Shown here piece by piece: positions 42,902 to 51,517 of a stretch of DNA of 64,000 bases; the stretch's first letter is position 1; the number at the start of each line of letters is the position of its first letter. The notes under the pieces were generated by a model, which saw only the letters and a list, made by a program, of their open reading frames with translations, did not search any database and was not told where the DNA came from. The stretch comes from JALOOX01 sp964557955 (GTDB taxonomy: Bacteria; Desulfobacterota; Syntrophobacteria; Syntrophobacterales; Syntrophobacteraceae): assembly GCA_964557955.1 (NCBI GenBank), contig CAZLCS010000012.1:52447-116446 (forward strand), given 5' to 3'. Both the position numbers and the translations under genes were made by a program.

Positions 42902-43174
42902 GAACGGTTTCTCCTCCACATCCTGCCCGAAGGCTTCATGAAGATCCGCCACTACGGCATCCTCTCGAACCGACACCGCAGCACCAGGCTCGCTCGGTGC
43001 AAGGAGCTTCCGGGAGTGGCCCAAGAGCTCTGCAGGCCGGACAAACCGGAGCCCTGGCAGACACTGTTCCTTCGGATCACCGGAATCGATCTCACCCGCT
43101 GCCCCGCATGCGCAAAGGGACAGATGGTGACCATCGAGAGACTCCCCCGGCTTTCTTCCCGAGGCCCGCCATGA
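42902..43174 (+). pseudogene. IS91-family transposase, C-terminal remnant
   Basis: About 90 residues match the end of IS91-type rolling-circle transposases: ERFLLHILPEGFMKIRHYG, ILSNRHR, LARCKELPG, and ITGIDLTRCPACAKGQMV with its Cys-x-x-Cys zinc pair. The catalytic HUH/Tyr domain and two-thirds of the protein are missing. The homology begins immediately after the REP-like palindrome, which may mark the deletion or insertion junction. The reading frame stays open upstream but that part is unrelated. Confidence 0.8.
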
Positions 43175-43437
43175 AGAAAACCCCGGGAAAGCAAACAAGC
43201 AGACGGCTCCACACAACTTCTTTCGGGGAGGCCGGCGTCCTGCGGCCCTCTTTCCAAAGAACCCTCATCCCAACAAGGCTCCCGAAAAACTTTTCGAAGA
43301 CTTCGCCCTCCTCCGCCAACCCAAACGCTATTCCAGGCATCCGTTTTTGCATTCTCTCAGAAATATAGATTGCCGCCAGCACCGAAAAATCGGATTGAAT
43401 CTCCATAGCCCGGGCGAAGCGGCATAGTTCAACAGAA

Positions 43438-43477
43438 TTGTATGGGGAATGGGAAAAAAACCCCACTCCCCATACAA
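43438..43477. repeat. Long hairpin (11 + 4 bp)
   Basis: TTGTATGGGGA pairs perfectly with TCCCCATACAA; inside it TGGG pairs with CCCA after one mismatch, leaving an A-rich loop. It lies between the IS91 remnant and higBA. It could be an element end or a transcription terminator acting in either direction. Confidence 0.7.
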
Positions 43478-43582
43478 TCTTATGTGTTCAGCCGCCTACG
43501 GCGCCCGAACCCGGAAGGGGTGCAGCTCATCCCCGGCCGTTGTGCCTGTGTACCCGAGATTCAGCCAGCAGTAAAGAATGAG

Positions 43583-43611
43583 TTGATCCCAATTTGGGAA
43601 CGTGCTATTTT
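43583..43611 (+). promoter_or_regulatory. higBA promoter with palindromic operator
   Basis: TTGATC (43583-43588) and TATTTT (43606-43611) are 17 bases apart. A palindrome TCCCAA-T-TTGGGA (43587-43599) overlaps the -35 and spacer, the expected place for autorepression by the HigA antitoxin. The predicted start point falls at or next to the higB ATG at 43618. Confidence 0.65.
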
Positions 43612-43617
43612 TTGTCC

Positions 43618-43911
43618 ATGCGGATCATATCCCGAAAAACACTCAAAGAGTTTTGGGAGCGGCACCCTGATGCGGAGCAACCGCTACAGGCCTTGTATGC
43701 GGATCTCAAGGCTTCCCATTGGAAGTCTCCTTCTGAAATCAAGAGTGTCTACCGGAATGCGAGCTTTGTCGAAAACAATCGGGTTGTCTTCAACATCAAG
43801 GGCAACACGTACCGTGTTGTGGCAGCTTTCCAATATCAGTTCGGTATCGTCTACATCCGTTTCGTGGGTACTCACGAAGAATACGACCGGATCGATGCTG
43901 CAACAGTATAG
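43618..43911 (+). CDS. higB: HigB-type toxin (RelE-superfamily mRNA interferase)
   Basis: A 97-residue toxin of the HigB family (the form with MRIISRKTLKEFWERHPDA), which cleaves mRNA on the ribosome. Conserved features are SEIKSVYRNASFVENNRVVFNIKGN read in parts as the SVYRNA and VFNIKGN motifs, then YRVVAAFQYQFGIVYIRFVGTHEEYD. The ATG has no visible ribosome binding site and coincides with the predicted transcription start, so the message may be leaderless. It precedes its antitoxin, the toxin-first order typical of higBA. Confidence 0.9.
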   Translation: MRIISRKTLKEFWERHPDAEQPLQALYADLKASHWKSPSEIKSVYRNASFVENNRVVFNIKGNTYRVVAAFQYQFGIVYIRFVGTHEEYDRIDAATV

Positions 43912-43927
43912 CGAGAGGTCCAAGGAT

Positions 43928-44305
43928 ATGAACATTAAGCCGATCAAGACAGAGGCGGATTACGAAGCAGCATTGGATGAGGTGGAGCAGCTCTTTGACA
44001 CCACCCCAAACACGCCAGAAGGTGACCGTCTGGAGGTATTGACCACCCTCATAGAGGCATACGAGGAAAAGCACTACCCCATCCCCTCCCCAGATCCAAT
44101 CGAGACCATCCTCTATTACATGGAGAGCAGAGGACTCTCTCGTAGTGATCTTGAGCTGTACATTGGCAGTCGCGCTCGGGTCTCTGAAGTGCTGAACCGA
44201 AAACGTCCTCTCACCATCTATATGATACGGAAGCTCCATGCTGGCCTGGGTATTCCAGCTGAGATACTCATCCGGCCTTATCCCTTGCGGGAATCCGCAG
44301 CATAA
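43928..44305 (+). CDS. higA: HigA-type antitoxin with helix-turn-helix
   Basis: A 125-residue antitoxin. The N-terminal part (MNIKPIKTEADYEAAL, then LFDTTPNTPEGDRLEVL) is typical of the long HigA form; the C-terminal XRE-like helix-turn-helix (about residues 70-115, with RGLSRSDLELYIGSRARVSE and LNRKRPLT) binds DNA. It neutralises HigB and should repress the operon at the palindrome upstream. The ATG lies 16 bases after higB with GAGAGG before it. Confidence 0.9.
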   Translation: MNIKPIKTEADYEAALDEVEQLFDTTPNTPEGDRLEVLTTLIEAYEEKHYPIPSPDPIETILYYMESRGLSRSDLELYIGSRARVSEVLNRKRPLTIYMIRKLHAGLGIPAEILIRPYPLRESAA

Positions 44306-44477
44306 GGGAAATCGTGGCACAACGAAAAAATGCAGCGGATGGCGGGGGAAGCCCTTTTTTCTCTTCTTGTCCCCTGGCCTGCCACCGCTGATTTTCACGT
44401 TGGGCGGCGTGAGCCATCTTGATGTCTGAGATCCAGCGCCAATGGGCAAGGCTCCATCGGCTCCTGCCGCTGTAGCG
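44306..44477. other. Short gap between higA and the IS110 remnant
   Basis: No gene seen. It probably contains the junction left by truncation of the IS110-type element. Confidence 0.4.
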
Positions 44478-44954
44478 TCAGCCGTTGCGCAAAAGAAAGG
44501 CATTCAGTTGTTGACGCGCCTTGCGTTCTGCTCTTTTGGCATCCTCCCGGGCACGACAGAGATCACGCATGGCTTCATCTTCACTGTGAGGAACATACAC
44601 CGGAGTCAGTTCCCCTGCTCGGTGCAGGCGGGCCAGCATCATGGAGTCGCGCCGGTCGTTCTTGATCCTGTCGCCACTCTTTCTGGGGATCAATGAAGGT
44701 GCAGCCACCACAAACTCGTACCCTTGGCGGGTCAGGTGCCGGTAGATCTCATAGCCGCATGGACCCGCTTCATGGACAAATCGAGGCTCACGGCCCTGGG
44801 ACACCAGTTTCTTCAAAAGCTTGTCGAGTGTTCCCATGTTCGAATTAATCGTACCGTAGTGGCGAACCATGTCATTTGGGCCACCGTCTGCAAGTGCCAC
44901 ATCGATCGTGTTTTTGTGAGCATCAAGCCCAACATAAGTGATACACTCTTCCAT
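44478..44954 (-). pseudogene. IS110-family transposase, N-terminal remnant
   Basis: 158 residues of a DEDD-type transposase: YVGLDAHKNTIDVALADGG at the start carries the first catalytic Asp, VHEAGPCGYEIYRHL the Glu, and SLIPRKSGDRIKNDRRDSMMLARL the later Asp residues. IS110 proteins are normally well over 300 residues; this one stops after QQLNAFLLRNG, losing the C-terminal Transposase_20 domain. It should be inactive. It faces away from higBA. Confidence 0.88.
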
Positions 44955-45071
44955 GATCTGCCTCCTTGGTTGTGGCTCGGTTCTGATGACTCAACGCCCT
45001 CAGAATAACCCACCTTCGCAAGGGGCAGATCACTCAACTTTCGTCATCCATTATGCCTGAGAGGAGGAATG

Positions 45072-45431
45072 ATGCCTCAGGAAACAAAGCCCTTGGTCAG
45101 CAAAGAGGAGGTCTTTGATAGGCTGGAAATTCGCGTCGGACGCGTCATCGATGTGGAAATCGAGCCATCTGCTCCCAGGCCGAGCTACAAGATGTTGATC
45201 GATTTCGGGAAATTTGGAAAACGAGTCAGCGTTGGTCGCTTCACGCAACATTCCATTGAAGACATCAAAGGCATGCTTGTCCTTGGGGTGCTAAACTTCG
45301 AACCCAGGCCGATCGGGGAGGTCGCCTCCGAAGTTTTGGTGCTGGGAGTCCAGTTTCCGAAGGCAGAGAGCGGTGAGGCCACTTTTGTATCACCGGTTGC
45401 CGGTGCGAAGGTAGGAAGTAAACTCTTCTGA
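45072..45431 (+). CDS. tRNA-binding OB-fold protein (CsaA/EMAP-like)
   Basis: A 119-residue stand-alone tRNA-binding domain, like CsaA or the C-terminal domain of methionyl-tRNA synthetase. Seen: RLEIRVGRVIDVEIEPSAPRPSYKMLIDFG (read as LEIRVGRV and KMLIDFG), QHSIEDIKGMLVLGVLNF and VLGVQFP. CsaA proteins act as chaperone-like factors in protein export; others are of unknown role. GAGGAGG precedes two adjacent ATG codons and the second fits spacing better. It sits between element remnants. Confidence 0.85.
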   Translation: MPQETKPLVSKEEVFDRLEIRVGRVIDVEIEPSAPRPSYKMLIDFGKFGKRVSVGRFTQHSIEDIKGMLVLGVLNFEPRPIGEVASEVLVLGVQFPKAESGEATFVSPVAGAKVGSKLF

Positions 45432-45474
45432 GGAATATCACCTATCAGGTTTCTTTTCGGGGGGAGATTGCAGA

Positions 45475-45675
45475 ATGTCCACCACTGCTGCGGTGATCTG
45501 CGCCTGGATAGTCTGCGGACTGTTGAACTACTGGGTCAAGTACAGCAAGTTCAAGGATGCTTGGAAAGAGGAAGGCAATCAGGTGTTCTTCGTTGCTGTC
45601 CTGATTGGTTGCCTCGTATTTGGCCCTGTTGGCTTGCTTGCGGCAATGTTTCATGGGAAGGGCAAGGCCTTCTGA
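45475..45675 (+). CDS. Small two-helix membrane protein
   Basis: A 66-residue hydrophobic protein with two membrane segments (about residues 5-20 and 37-59) joined by a charged loop VKYSKFKDAWKEEGNQ. A GGGGGGAG site precedes the ATG. No family is recognised; composition and spacing favour a real gene. Confidence 0.55.
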   Translation: MSTTAAVICAWIVCGLLNYWVKYSKFKDAWKEEGNQVFFVAVLIGCLVFGPVGLLAAMFHGKGKAF

Positions 45676-45682
45676 GTACTGA

Positions 45683-46042
45683 GTGCTTGAGATCGAGCCG
45701 TTCCATGGTAACTCTCCCAAAAGCATCCGCCAGGAGCTCTACGCCGTGGCCATCATGTCCGTGATTGCCCGAACCCTCATGGTGGTCACGTTTCAGGTAC
45801 GTGGCCCGTCCACAGCAGAATTCCAGTTCAAGAACGCCATCATGACACTGGCGGCCGAAGCCGCCGTAATCGCTCCAGATGATCCCAAGAAGGCTGTCGA
45901 GATCTTCTCTGAGATCCTTGCCGCCATCGCACGGGTCAAATACTATAGGCCCCAATCCCCCAGAGCCTCAGGGCCCAGAGTAACCAAGAGACCCCCCAAC
46001 AAATGGTGCTCGGGGAGGCGCAAGAAAATGGAGAAGGCTTGA
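45683..46042 (+). pseudogene. IS4-like transposase, C-terminal remnant
   Basis: The reading EIEPFHGNSPKSIRQELYAV, then AEFQFKNAIMTLAAEAAV and AIARVKYYRP is the C-terminal part of IS4-type DDE transposases, including the last segment after the catalytic Glu. The N-terminal two-thirds with the catalytic Asp residues is missing. A dispersed 51-base sequence directly downstream is probably the element end. Confidence 0.82.
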
Positions 46043-46043
46043 G

Positions 46044-46094
46044 TCAACCCCCATGGGCTTGCACCCGCAACGAAGGATGAAAAGGGAGTCCACT
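46044..46094 (+). repeat. 51-bp dispersed repeat, copy 1
   Basis: The reverse complement of this segment matches 55131-55181 with two mismatches in 51 bases. It begins two bases after the IS4-like remnant, so it is probably the right end of that element. Confidence 0.85.
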
Positions 46095-46335
46095 CATCAG
46101 ACAAAAAGCATTGCGGGAGACCGGTGAGCTGTGGTTGAGAGACAACAGAGTGTGACTGGACCTCTGAAATCTATTGCCAGCGCCGGCTCTGGAACCATCA
46201 AGGACTTCGATGTCAGGGACCAGGGAAAGGCACGGCGTTTCCAATGTCGAACCCATCGCCCGTAGCCGTACAATTTCGGTTTGCGCATCGACGGTGCAGT
46301 CGATCAAAATCTCGACTCGCAGTTGGGGGAGTGTT

Positions 46336-46914
46336 GTGTCCCAAAACCAGAACAACCTGATCTGGATCGATCTCGAGATGACGGGACTTGCCGTCCTATC
46401 CAACACCATCCTCGAGATTGCCATCGTCATCACAGACGCGGATCTTCGGGAACTTGGCCGATGGCCTCCCGGACCTGTGGGCCAGGCCATTCGTCAGCCG
46501 GAGAGCGTCTTGGCCGGGATGGACGAGTGGGGGAAGAGAACTCACACACAGACCGGCCTGCTGGAGAGGGTCCGGGAATCAGCATTGGACCTCCCAGAGA
46601 CGGAAAAACAGGCACTGGAGCTCGTTCGCCGATACTGCCCGGACCCGATGGCGGATCGCGCAAATGGATGTCCACTCGCAGGCAACTCCATCGGCATCGA
46701 CCGCGCTTTCCTGCAGGCTTACATGCCCCGTCTCGAACGTCACACCAGCTACCGGAATGTGGATGTTTCGACCATCAAGGAACTGGTGAACCGGTGGTAT
46801 CCGGACCGCAGATACGATAAGCCCGAGACGGGCAGGCACACCGCGATGGCCGATATCCTCGCCTCGATCGATGAATTGAGGTACTATCGCTTGAAAGTGT
46901 TCGGGGCGTTCTAG
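46336..46914 (+). CDS. orn: Oligoribonuclease
   Basis: A 192-residue DEDDh 3'-5' exoribonuclease that degrades dinucleotides and other nano-RNAs, including pGpG from c-di-GMP breakdown. Catalytic motifs: Exo I WIDLEMTGL, Exo II GNSIGIDRAFL, Exo III His and Asp in RHTAMADILASIDELRYYR; NVDVSTIKEL is conserved. The start is GTG 46336 after GGGGGAG. A lone orn in an element-rich region may be acquired or simply flanked by insertions. Confidence 0.95.
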   Translation: MSQNQNNLIWIDLEMTGLAVLSNTILEIAIVITDADLRELGRWPPGPVGQAIRQPESVLAGMDEWGKRTHTQTGLLERVRESALDLPETEKQALELVRRYCPDPMADRANGCPLAGNSIGIDRAFLQAYMPRLERHTSYRNVDVSTIKELVNRWYPDRRYDKPETGRHTAMADILASIDELRYYRLKVFGAF

Positions 46915-46930
46915 CGGAGGTCGTGTTCGA

Positions 46931-47278
46931 GTGACGGAATGTTGGAGGGGAGCATCTCCGCTCAGCAGATTTCGAGGCAAGGTGAGCACATCTCCCGGAG
47001 GGCAGACCGTGGATCAGACTGACGAATGCCATCTCGAGAGAAGAGGGATCCGTGAGCAGTCAGAAACTTCCATCGTGGTCGGAGATCAAAACACGCTTGA
47101 ATCAGCGTTCGACGAGGCAACCAACTTGATGAGCGGATCTGGTATCCCGCATCTGGTCGAGAAATTCCGTCCTCGCGTGAAAGACATCGTTTCGACTACG
47201 GTCGATATCGGCTGGGGGTTTCACGAGCATCTCGAAGACGTCTTCTACAGCGAATATCCGGGCGAAGATGCCCAATGA
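46931..47278 (+). CDS. Hypothetical protein (weakly supported)
   Basis: An open frame of up to 115 residues from a GTG 14 bases after orn. The C-terminal half (LVEKFRPRVKDIVSTTVDIG, then WGFHEHLEDVFYSEYPGED) looks protein-like; the N-terminal half does not. A GTG at 47009 is an alternative start. No family recognised. Confidence 0.35.
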   Translation: MTECWRGASPLSRFRGKVSTSPGGQTVDQTDECHLERRGIREQSETSIVVGDQNTLESAFDEATNLMSGSGIPHLVEKFRPRVKDIVSTTVDIGWGFHEHLEDVFYSEYPGEDAQ

Positions 47279-47404
47279 GCATCAAAGGATTGGCGAGAAT
47301 TTGACCTCACCCACCCGGTCGTGCAAGGCTGTTGCTTCCCCGAGCTCCCACGAACCGATGCCACGGAGATACATAATGAGCCAGGTGTCATAGGACATGA
47401 TGTC

Positions 47405-48202
47405 ATGAGCGGCATGCACGAACCGGCTTTCGAACACTACATCGGGATCGACTACTCCGGTGCAGAAACACCGAGATCGAGCCTCAGCGGTCTTCGGGTC
47501 TACATGGCGGATCGCGAGTCACCAGCCACCGAGGTCAAGCCTCCTCCGAGCCCCCGCAAATATTGGACGAGGCGGGGCATCGCCCATTGGCTGATTGAGC
47601 TGCTTTCCGAAGACCGGCCAACTTTGGTCGGAATTGACCACGGATTTTCTTTCCCACTACGCTATTTTGAAACCTATCATCTGCTGCCGGACTGGACCTT
47701 TTTCCTCGACGACTTTCAAAAGCACTGGCCAACCGACGGGGACCACGTCTATGTGGATTTCGTACGCCAGGGCACCGTGGGGAGCGGTCAGGCCCGTAGC
47801 GGAGATCCAAGATGGCGGCGCGTGACGGAAGAGCGGACCGGCACGGCCAAATCAGTCTTCCATTTCGACGTGCCCGGCTCGGTCGCGAAGTCTACCCATG
47901 CCGGCCTTCCCTGGCTCCGGTATCTCCGTCTGCATCTGAGAAGGCGCGTTCACTTCTGGCCGTTCGACGGTTGGGACATTCCCGGCGGACGCTCGGCCGT
48001 CTGTGAGGTCTATCCCTCCCTGTGGAAAGGGGACTTTGAACGGGAAGGAAGAACGGCCGACCAGCACGACGCATATTCTGTCGCTGAATGGATGCGCCGG
48101 GCCGACCTCGATGGGATCCTGGCGGATTTCCTGGATCCCATTCTGCCTCCAGAAGAACGCTCGGTGGCAAAGATCGAAGGGTGGATTCTCGGAGTGAGGT
48201 GA
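47405..48202 (+). CDS. Conserved hypothetical protein, possibly RNase H-like fold (DUF429-type)
   Basis: A 265-residue soluble protein. It starts with YIGIDYSGAETPRSS and a second acidic strand VGIDHGFSFPLRYF, followed by CEVYPSLWKGDF and DQHDAYSVAEWMRRAD. Acidic residues after successive strands suggest the RNase H/actin-like arrangement of DUF429-like proteins, where EVYP and DAxDA-type motifs recur. The catalytic role is not established. Start is uncertain (ATG 47405 or 47414). It lies in the accessory region between orn and the CapA-like gene. Confidence 0.65.
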   Translation: MSGMHEPAFEHYIGIDYSGAETPRSSLSGLRVYMADRESPATEVKPPPSPRKYWTRRGIAHWLIELLSEDRPTLVGIDHGFSFPLRYFETYHLLPDWTFFLDDFQKHWPTDGDHVYVDFVRQGTVGSGQARSGDPRWRRVTEERTGTAKSVFHFDVPGSVAKSTHAGLPWLRYLRLHLRRRVHFWPFDGWDIPGGRSAVCEVYPSLWKGDFEREGRTADQHDAYSVAEWMRRADLDGILADFLDPILPPEERSVAKIEGWILGVR

Positions 48203-48495
48203 ACGCCCTGATCACCCATGGATACCTTGATCTGAGGGGCGCATTCCTTGCTGCCCGGGAGGAATCAGGCAGTCCCCGGGATACTGCCAGACAGGGTATG
48301 AATGCGGCTGCCGCATGGGCTTCTTTTTTAAAGTGCGGAGTCTGTCGACCTGGAGAGGACGTCTTTGATCGGGTCGGGCGTAATGATTCACAGCTTCACA
48401 TACCCGATCAGATCCGGCATTCGATAGACTGTGTCGGCATAAAAGATCTGGCGAACCCGTACCATAATGAATCGATTCACATGGGAGTTGGAGGA

Positions 48496-49629
48496 ATGGA
48501 TGAGCAAAGCCAGAGTCACTCTTCCATGGTCAGTTTGTTCCTCTGTGGCGACGTAATGCTGGGACGAGGCATCGATCAAGTGCTGCCGCATCCAGGTGAT
48601 CCAACCCTGTACGAGCCCTACGTCAAAGACGCCCGTGTTTACGTGGAACTGGCCGAAAGGGCCAACGGCCCGATCCCTCTTCCCGTCGACTTTGCTTATC
48701 CCTGGGGAGATGCTCTGGCTGAACTGGAGCGAACGAAGCCGGATGTCCTTGTGATCAACCTCGAAACAGCCATCACCCGGAGCCCCGACTACTGGCGGGA
48801 CAAGGGCATCAACTACCGGATGCATCCCAGCAACCTTCCGACCCTCCGGGCCGCAGGAATCCGGATTTGTAGTCTGGCCAACAATCATGTTCTCGACTGG
48901 GGGTACGCCGGACTTGAAGAAACCTTGAATGCCCTGAATACGGCGCGGATTGCCTGGGCGGGGGCAGGCCGTACGATCCAGGAAGCCAAGGCTCCGGCAG
49001 TCGTGCAAGTGGGTGGAAGGCGACGCGTGCTTGTTTTTGCGTACGGGTCGGTCTCCAGTGGCATTCCGGCGGAATGGGCAGCAGGGAGGGAAAAAGCGGG
49101 AATAAACTTCCTGCCCGACTTTGAAACTGAGACGGTCAGCGGTATTGGGGAGTCGATCCAGGCGGTGAGGAAGGCGGGGGACATCGTCGTAGTCTCGGTG
49201 CACTGGGGTGGAAACTGGGGATACACAATACCCAGGGAGCAGCGGATGCTTGCCCACAGGTTGATCGATTCGGCAGGGGCGGATGTGATACACGGTCACT
49301 CCTCCCATCACATCAAAGGGATCGAGGTATATAGAGGAAAGCTCGTCCTGTATGGTTGCGGGGACTTTTTGACCGACTATGAGGGAATCGGCGGCTATGA
49401 GGTGTTTCGGGGCGACCTGGGTCTCATGTATTTCCTGAACCTGAACACAGCAGACGGGACCCTCAAATCCCTTGAGATGATTCCCACACGGGTGCGGAAC
49501 TTCCGAGTCCAGCGAGCTTCAAGCGAAGAGGCACAATGGATCAAGAACACCCTCAACAGAGAGGGAGGACCTTTGGGAACGCATGTCGTGATGGACAAGA
49601 ATCAAGCCATTTGGCTGCGCTGGGATTGA
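48496..49629 (+). CDS. CapA-family phosphoesterase-like protein
   Basis: A 377-residue protein of the PGA_cap/CapA family, named after a component of poly-gamma-glutamate capsule synthesis but widespread with unknown roles. The metallophosphatase-like signature is complete: LCGDVMLGRG, VINLETAIT, SLANNHVLDWGYAGL, VVSVHWGGNWGY and IHGHSSHHIKGIEVY. No export signal or membrane anchor is evident with this start. No capB or capC genes are nearby. ATG 48496 follows GGAG by eight bases; ATG 48481 is possible. Confidence 0.85.
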   Translation: MDEQSQSHSSMVSLFLCGDVMLGRGIDQVLPHPGDPTLYEPYVKDARVYVELAERANGPIPLPVDFAYPWGDALAELERTKPDVLVINLETAITRSPDYWRDKGINYRMHPSNLPTLRAAGIRICSLANNHVLDWGYAGLEETLNALNTARIAWAGAGRTIQEAKAPAVVQVGGRRRVLVFAYGSVSSGIPAEWAAGREKAGINFLPDFETETVSGIGESIQAVRKAGDIVVVSVHWGGNWGYTIPREQRMLAHRLIDSAGADVIHGHSSHHIKGIEVYRGKLVLYGCGDFLTDYEGIGGYEVFRGDLGLMYFLNLNTADGTLKSLEMIPTRVRNFRVQRASSEEAQWIKNTLNREGGPLGTHVVMDKNQAIWLRWD

Positions 49630-49947
49630 GGGGTGGAGCGGGCCAGGACCCGGGGGCGCTGTCCAGCTCGGTTTTTCCCGGATCCCGTGGTGCGTCCCAT
49701 TGCCCTGGACTCACTGATCCCCCATCCTCCCTGATCTCGGATGTCCCGATCGCCGTAAAAGTGAGATGTCATGATGATACTCGATTTATGGCAGCGCCCG
49801 CCGGCGGTTTCTGAGTTGCCAAGACAAGTGCACATTGAACGGGTGAGACCCTGCCGGATGCTTGGCTTTGGCATGCCTTGCCATCGGTCGGGAGAATCGA
49901 CCAGGCTTTTGACGGAATACACTTCTGGGGTCACCCGGCAAGGACCT
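49630..49947. other. Gene-free region after the CapA-like gene
   Basis: About 320 bases with no supportable gene on either strand; it borders degraded sequence. Confidence 0.4.
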
Positions 49948-50370
49948 CTAGCACCTGCTGGGCTCCCGCAGCCTGTGGGGCCATGCCCGCCACATTACTC
50001 TGCTCCGCATGGAACCTGTATTTCTATTGGTTCGCGGAGGTGCCTGAAGAAGCAGCTCTTCGAGTTGCTCCAGGTTGAAAGATGTCTCCTGAGCCTGTGA
50101 CATCCGCCTGGCGCATCGATTTGCATTCAACGGAATACCGACGGGGGGGATGCCTGTGCGGATGCACAGTCTCATGCCCATGGCCGGCTCTGGAATGCAT
50201 GCGATTCCGAGCGCATCGACGCTCGGGTGCTCCTGCTTGAGTCTTTCAAAGAGTCTTTTCTGGTCACGTTCTACGGAAATGAAAGCTTTGAAGCCATGTT
50301 TCTCGAGGAGAACAGTCCCCAGATGAACGGGGATCAACCATCGAACGATCGGATGTGAAATCGAGGTGGC
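49948..50370 (-). pseudogene. DUF116-like protein remnant
   Basis: About 140 residues resembling the C-terminal part of DUF116 proteins: HGFKAFISVERDQKRLFERL, then DALGIACIPEPAMGMRLCIR and TGIPPVGIPLNANRCARRM. There is no credible start codon with a ribosome binding site, and the sequence upstream belongs to a decayed transposase. I treat it as a gene fragment. The family name is from memory of motif style and is not certain. Confidence 0.5.
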
Positions 50371-50761
50371 GGCGAACTCGCGACTCAGCGACCCAAGGTC
50401 TCTCGATTCTGCTGCTGCTTGGCATCCCGGGGTCCAAAAGGTCAAAAGGTCTCGAGCAAATGCGTTATGCACGGCGTCGTGATCAGAAGTTCACATCGTG
50501 GCAGATGCAGCGACGTTCCGGTGTTTTGTCCCGACACGGAACTCTTGAGGTGTTTATCACACACTGACAGGCAAAGCCGATGGCAGGAAGCTTTCGAGTT
50601 TCTCGGCATTCCTTCAACTCGGCATGTTTTCTGGGCAAGCCATGGAATGGGGATATCGGTGTTTTGAAAACCTGCAATGATCAGGAATGCATTGTGTGCT
50701 CCGCTCTGCATGGGGATCGACACGTCACTTCGACCCATCGCCACCGGGGCCGTGGCGTTCA

Positions 50762-51070
50762 CGACGTGGCGTTCACGAAATGCCGAATACCGTGTTTCGA
50801 TTTGGAGGATTCCCTCATGTCTTCGGCTGCACTTTGAAACAGAGTGTGCATCGCGAGGGCGTCTTCCCCGTGAGAGGGAATGGCGTGGAAATCCAGGTCC
50901 AAGGAGATCCCTCGATCAAGGCCCAGGTTTCCCATGGCATCGGATCAACGCTTGAGGAGCTTGGGCTGGCAGGCGGGATCGATCCTGCAGCTGTATTCAG
51001 TCAGAATGGACCTCTTGGGTGTGCGGTGGAGTCCGGCAGATAAGGCGAGCCCTTTATCGAGGATGTCGCT
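50762..51070 (-). pseudogene. Degraded transposase with an in-frame stop
   Basis: Reading through one TGA (50945-50947) gives ILDKGLALSAGLHRTPKRS, ILTEYSCRIDPACQPKLLKR, stop, then LGLDRGISLDLDFHAIPSHG. The first stretch and the DLDFHAIPxHGE motif are typical of a family of DDE-type transposases. The stop is where a Trp (TGG) is expected. Frame is lost again after about 60 codons. An inactive remnant. Confidence 0.6.
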
Positions 51071-51102
51071 CATCACATGAGAGTGTCGAGGGTTCCCAAG
51101 AG

Positions 51103-51517
51103 TTTCCATGCCGGAAGAGAGCGCACGGCATGGCCGGCCGGGACCATCTCCCAGCAAATGATTTCTTGATTGACAGATAAGAGGCTTCTCAATACAATGC
51201 ATTGCAATAGCAGATATTTCTGCAAAGTAGAGACGGACTTTCTCTCGCAGGATTCTTCCTTCTAGACATCATGATATTGTATAGTGACAGTTCTTTGGTG
51301 ATATGAACTTGATTTCATATCGACGCAATTCAAAGGCCAAGCTTATAGTTTGCGACTCATGCTGGTAATATAATAACTGAAGCTCTATACGTTTTATTCA
51401 AAATAAGTATCTTGTTAAATAGAATATATAAAATCTTTACATATATTGTACATGTTGTGTCGAGTCTTACAGCTAAGGCTCAAACAAAGATCAATATCAG
51501 TCTCTGTGGAGGGTGCA
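51103..51517 (+). other. AT-rich region upstream of the lipoprotein gene
   Basis: About 400 bases, much more AT-rich than its surroundings from about 51280 onward, without a supportable gene. This should hold the promoter for the lipoprotein/hydrolase pair; the base composition change suggests foreign origin of the following genes. Confidence 0.5.
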
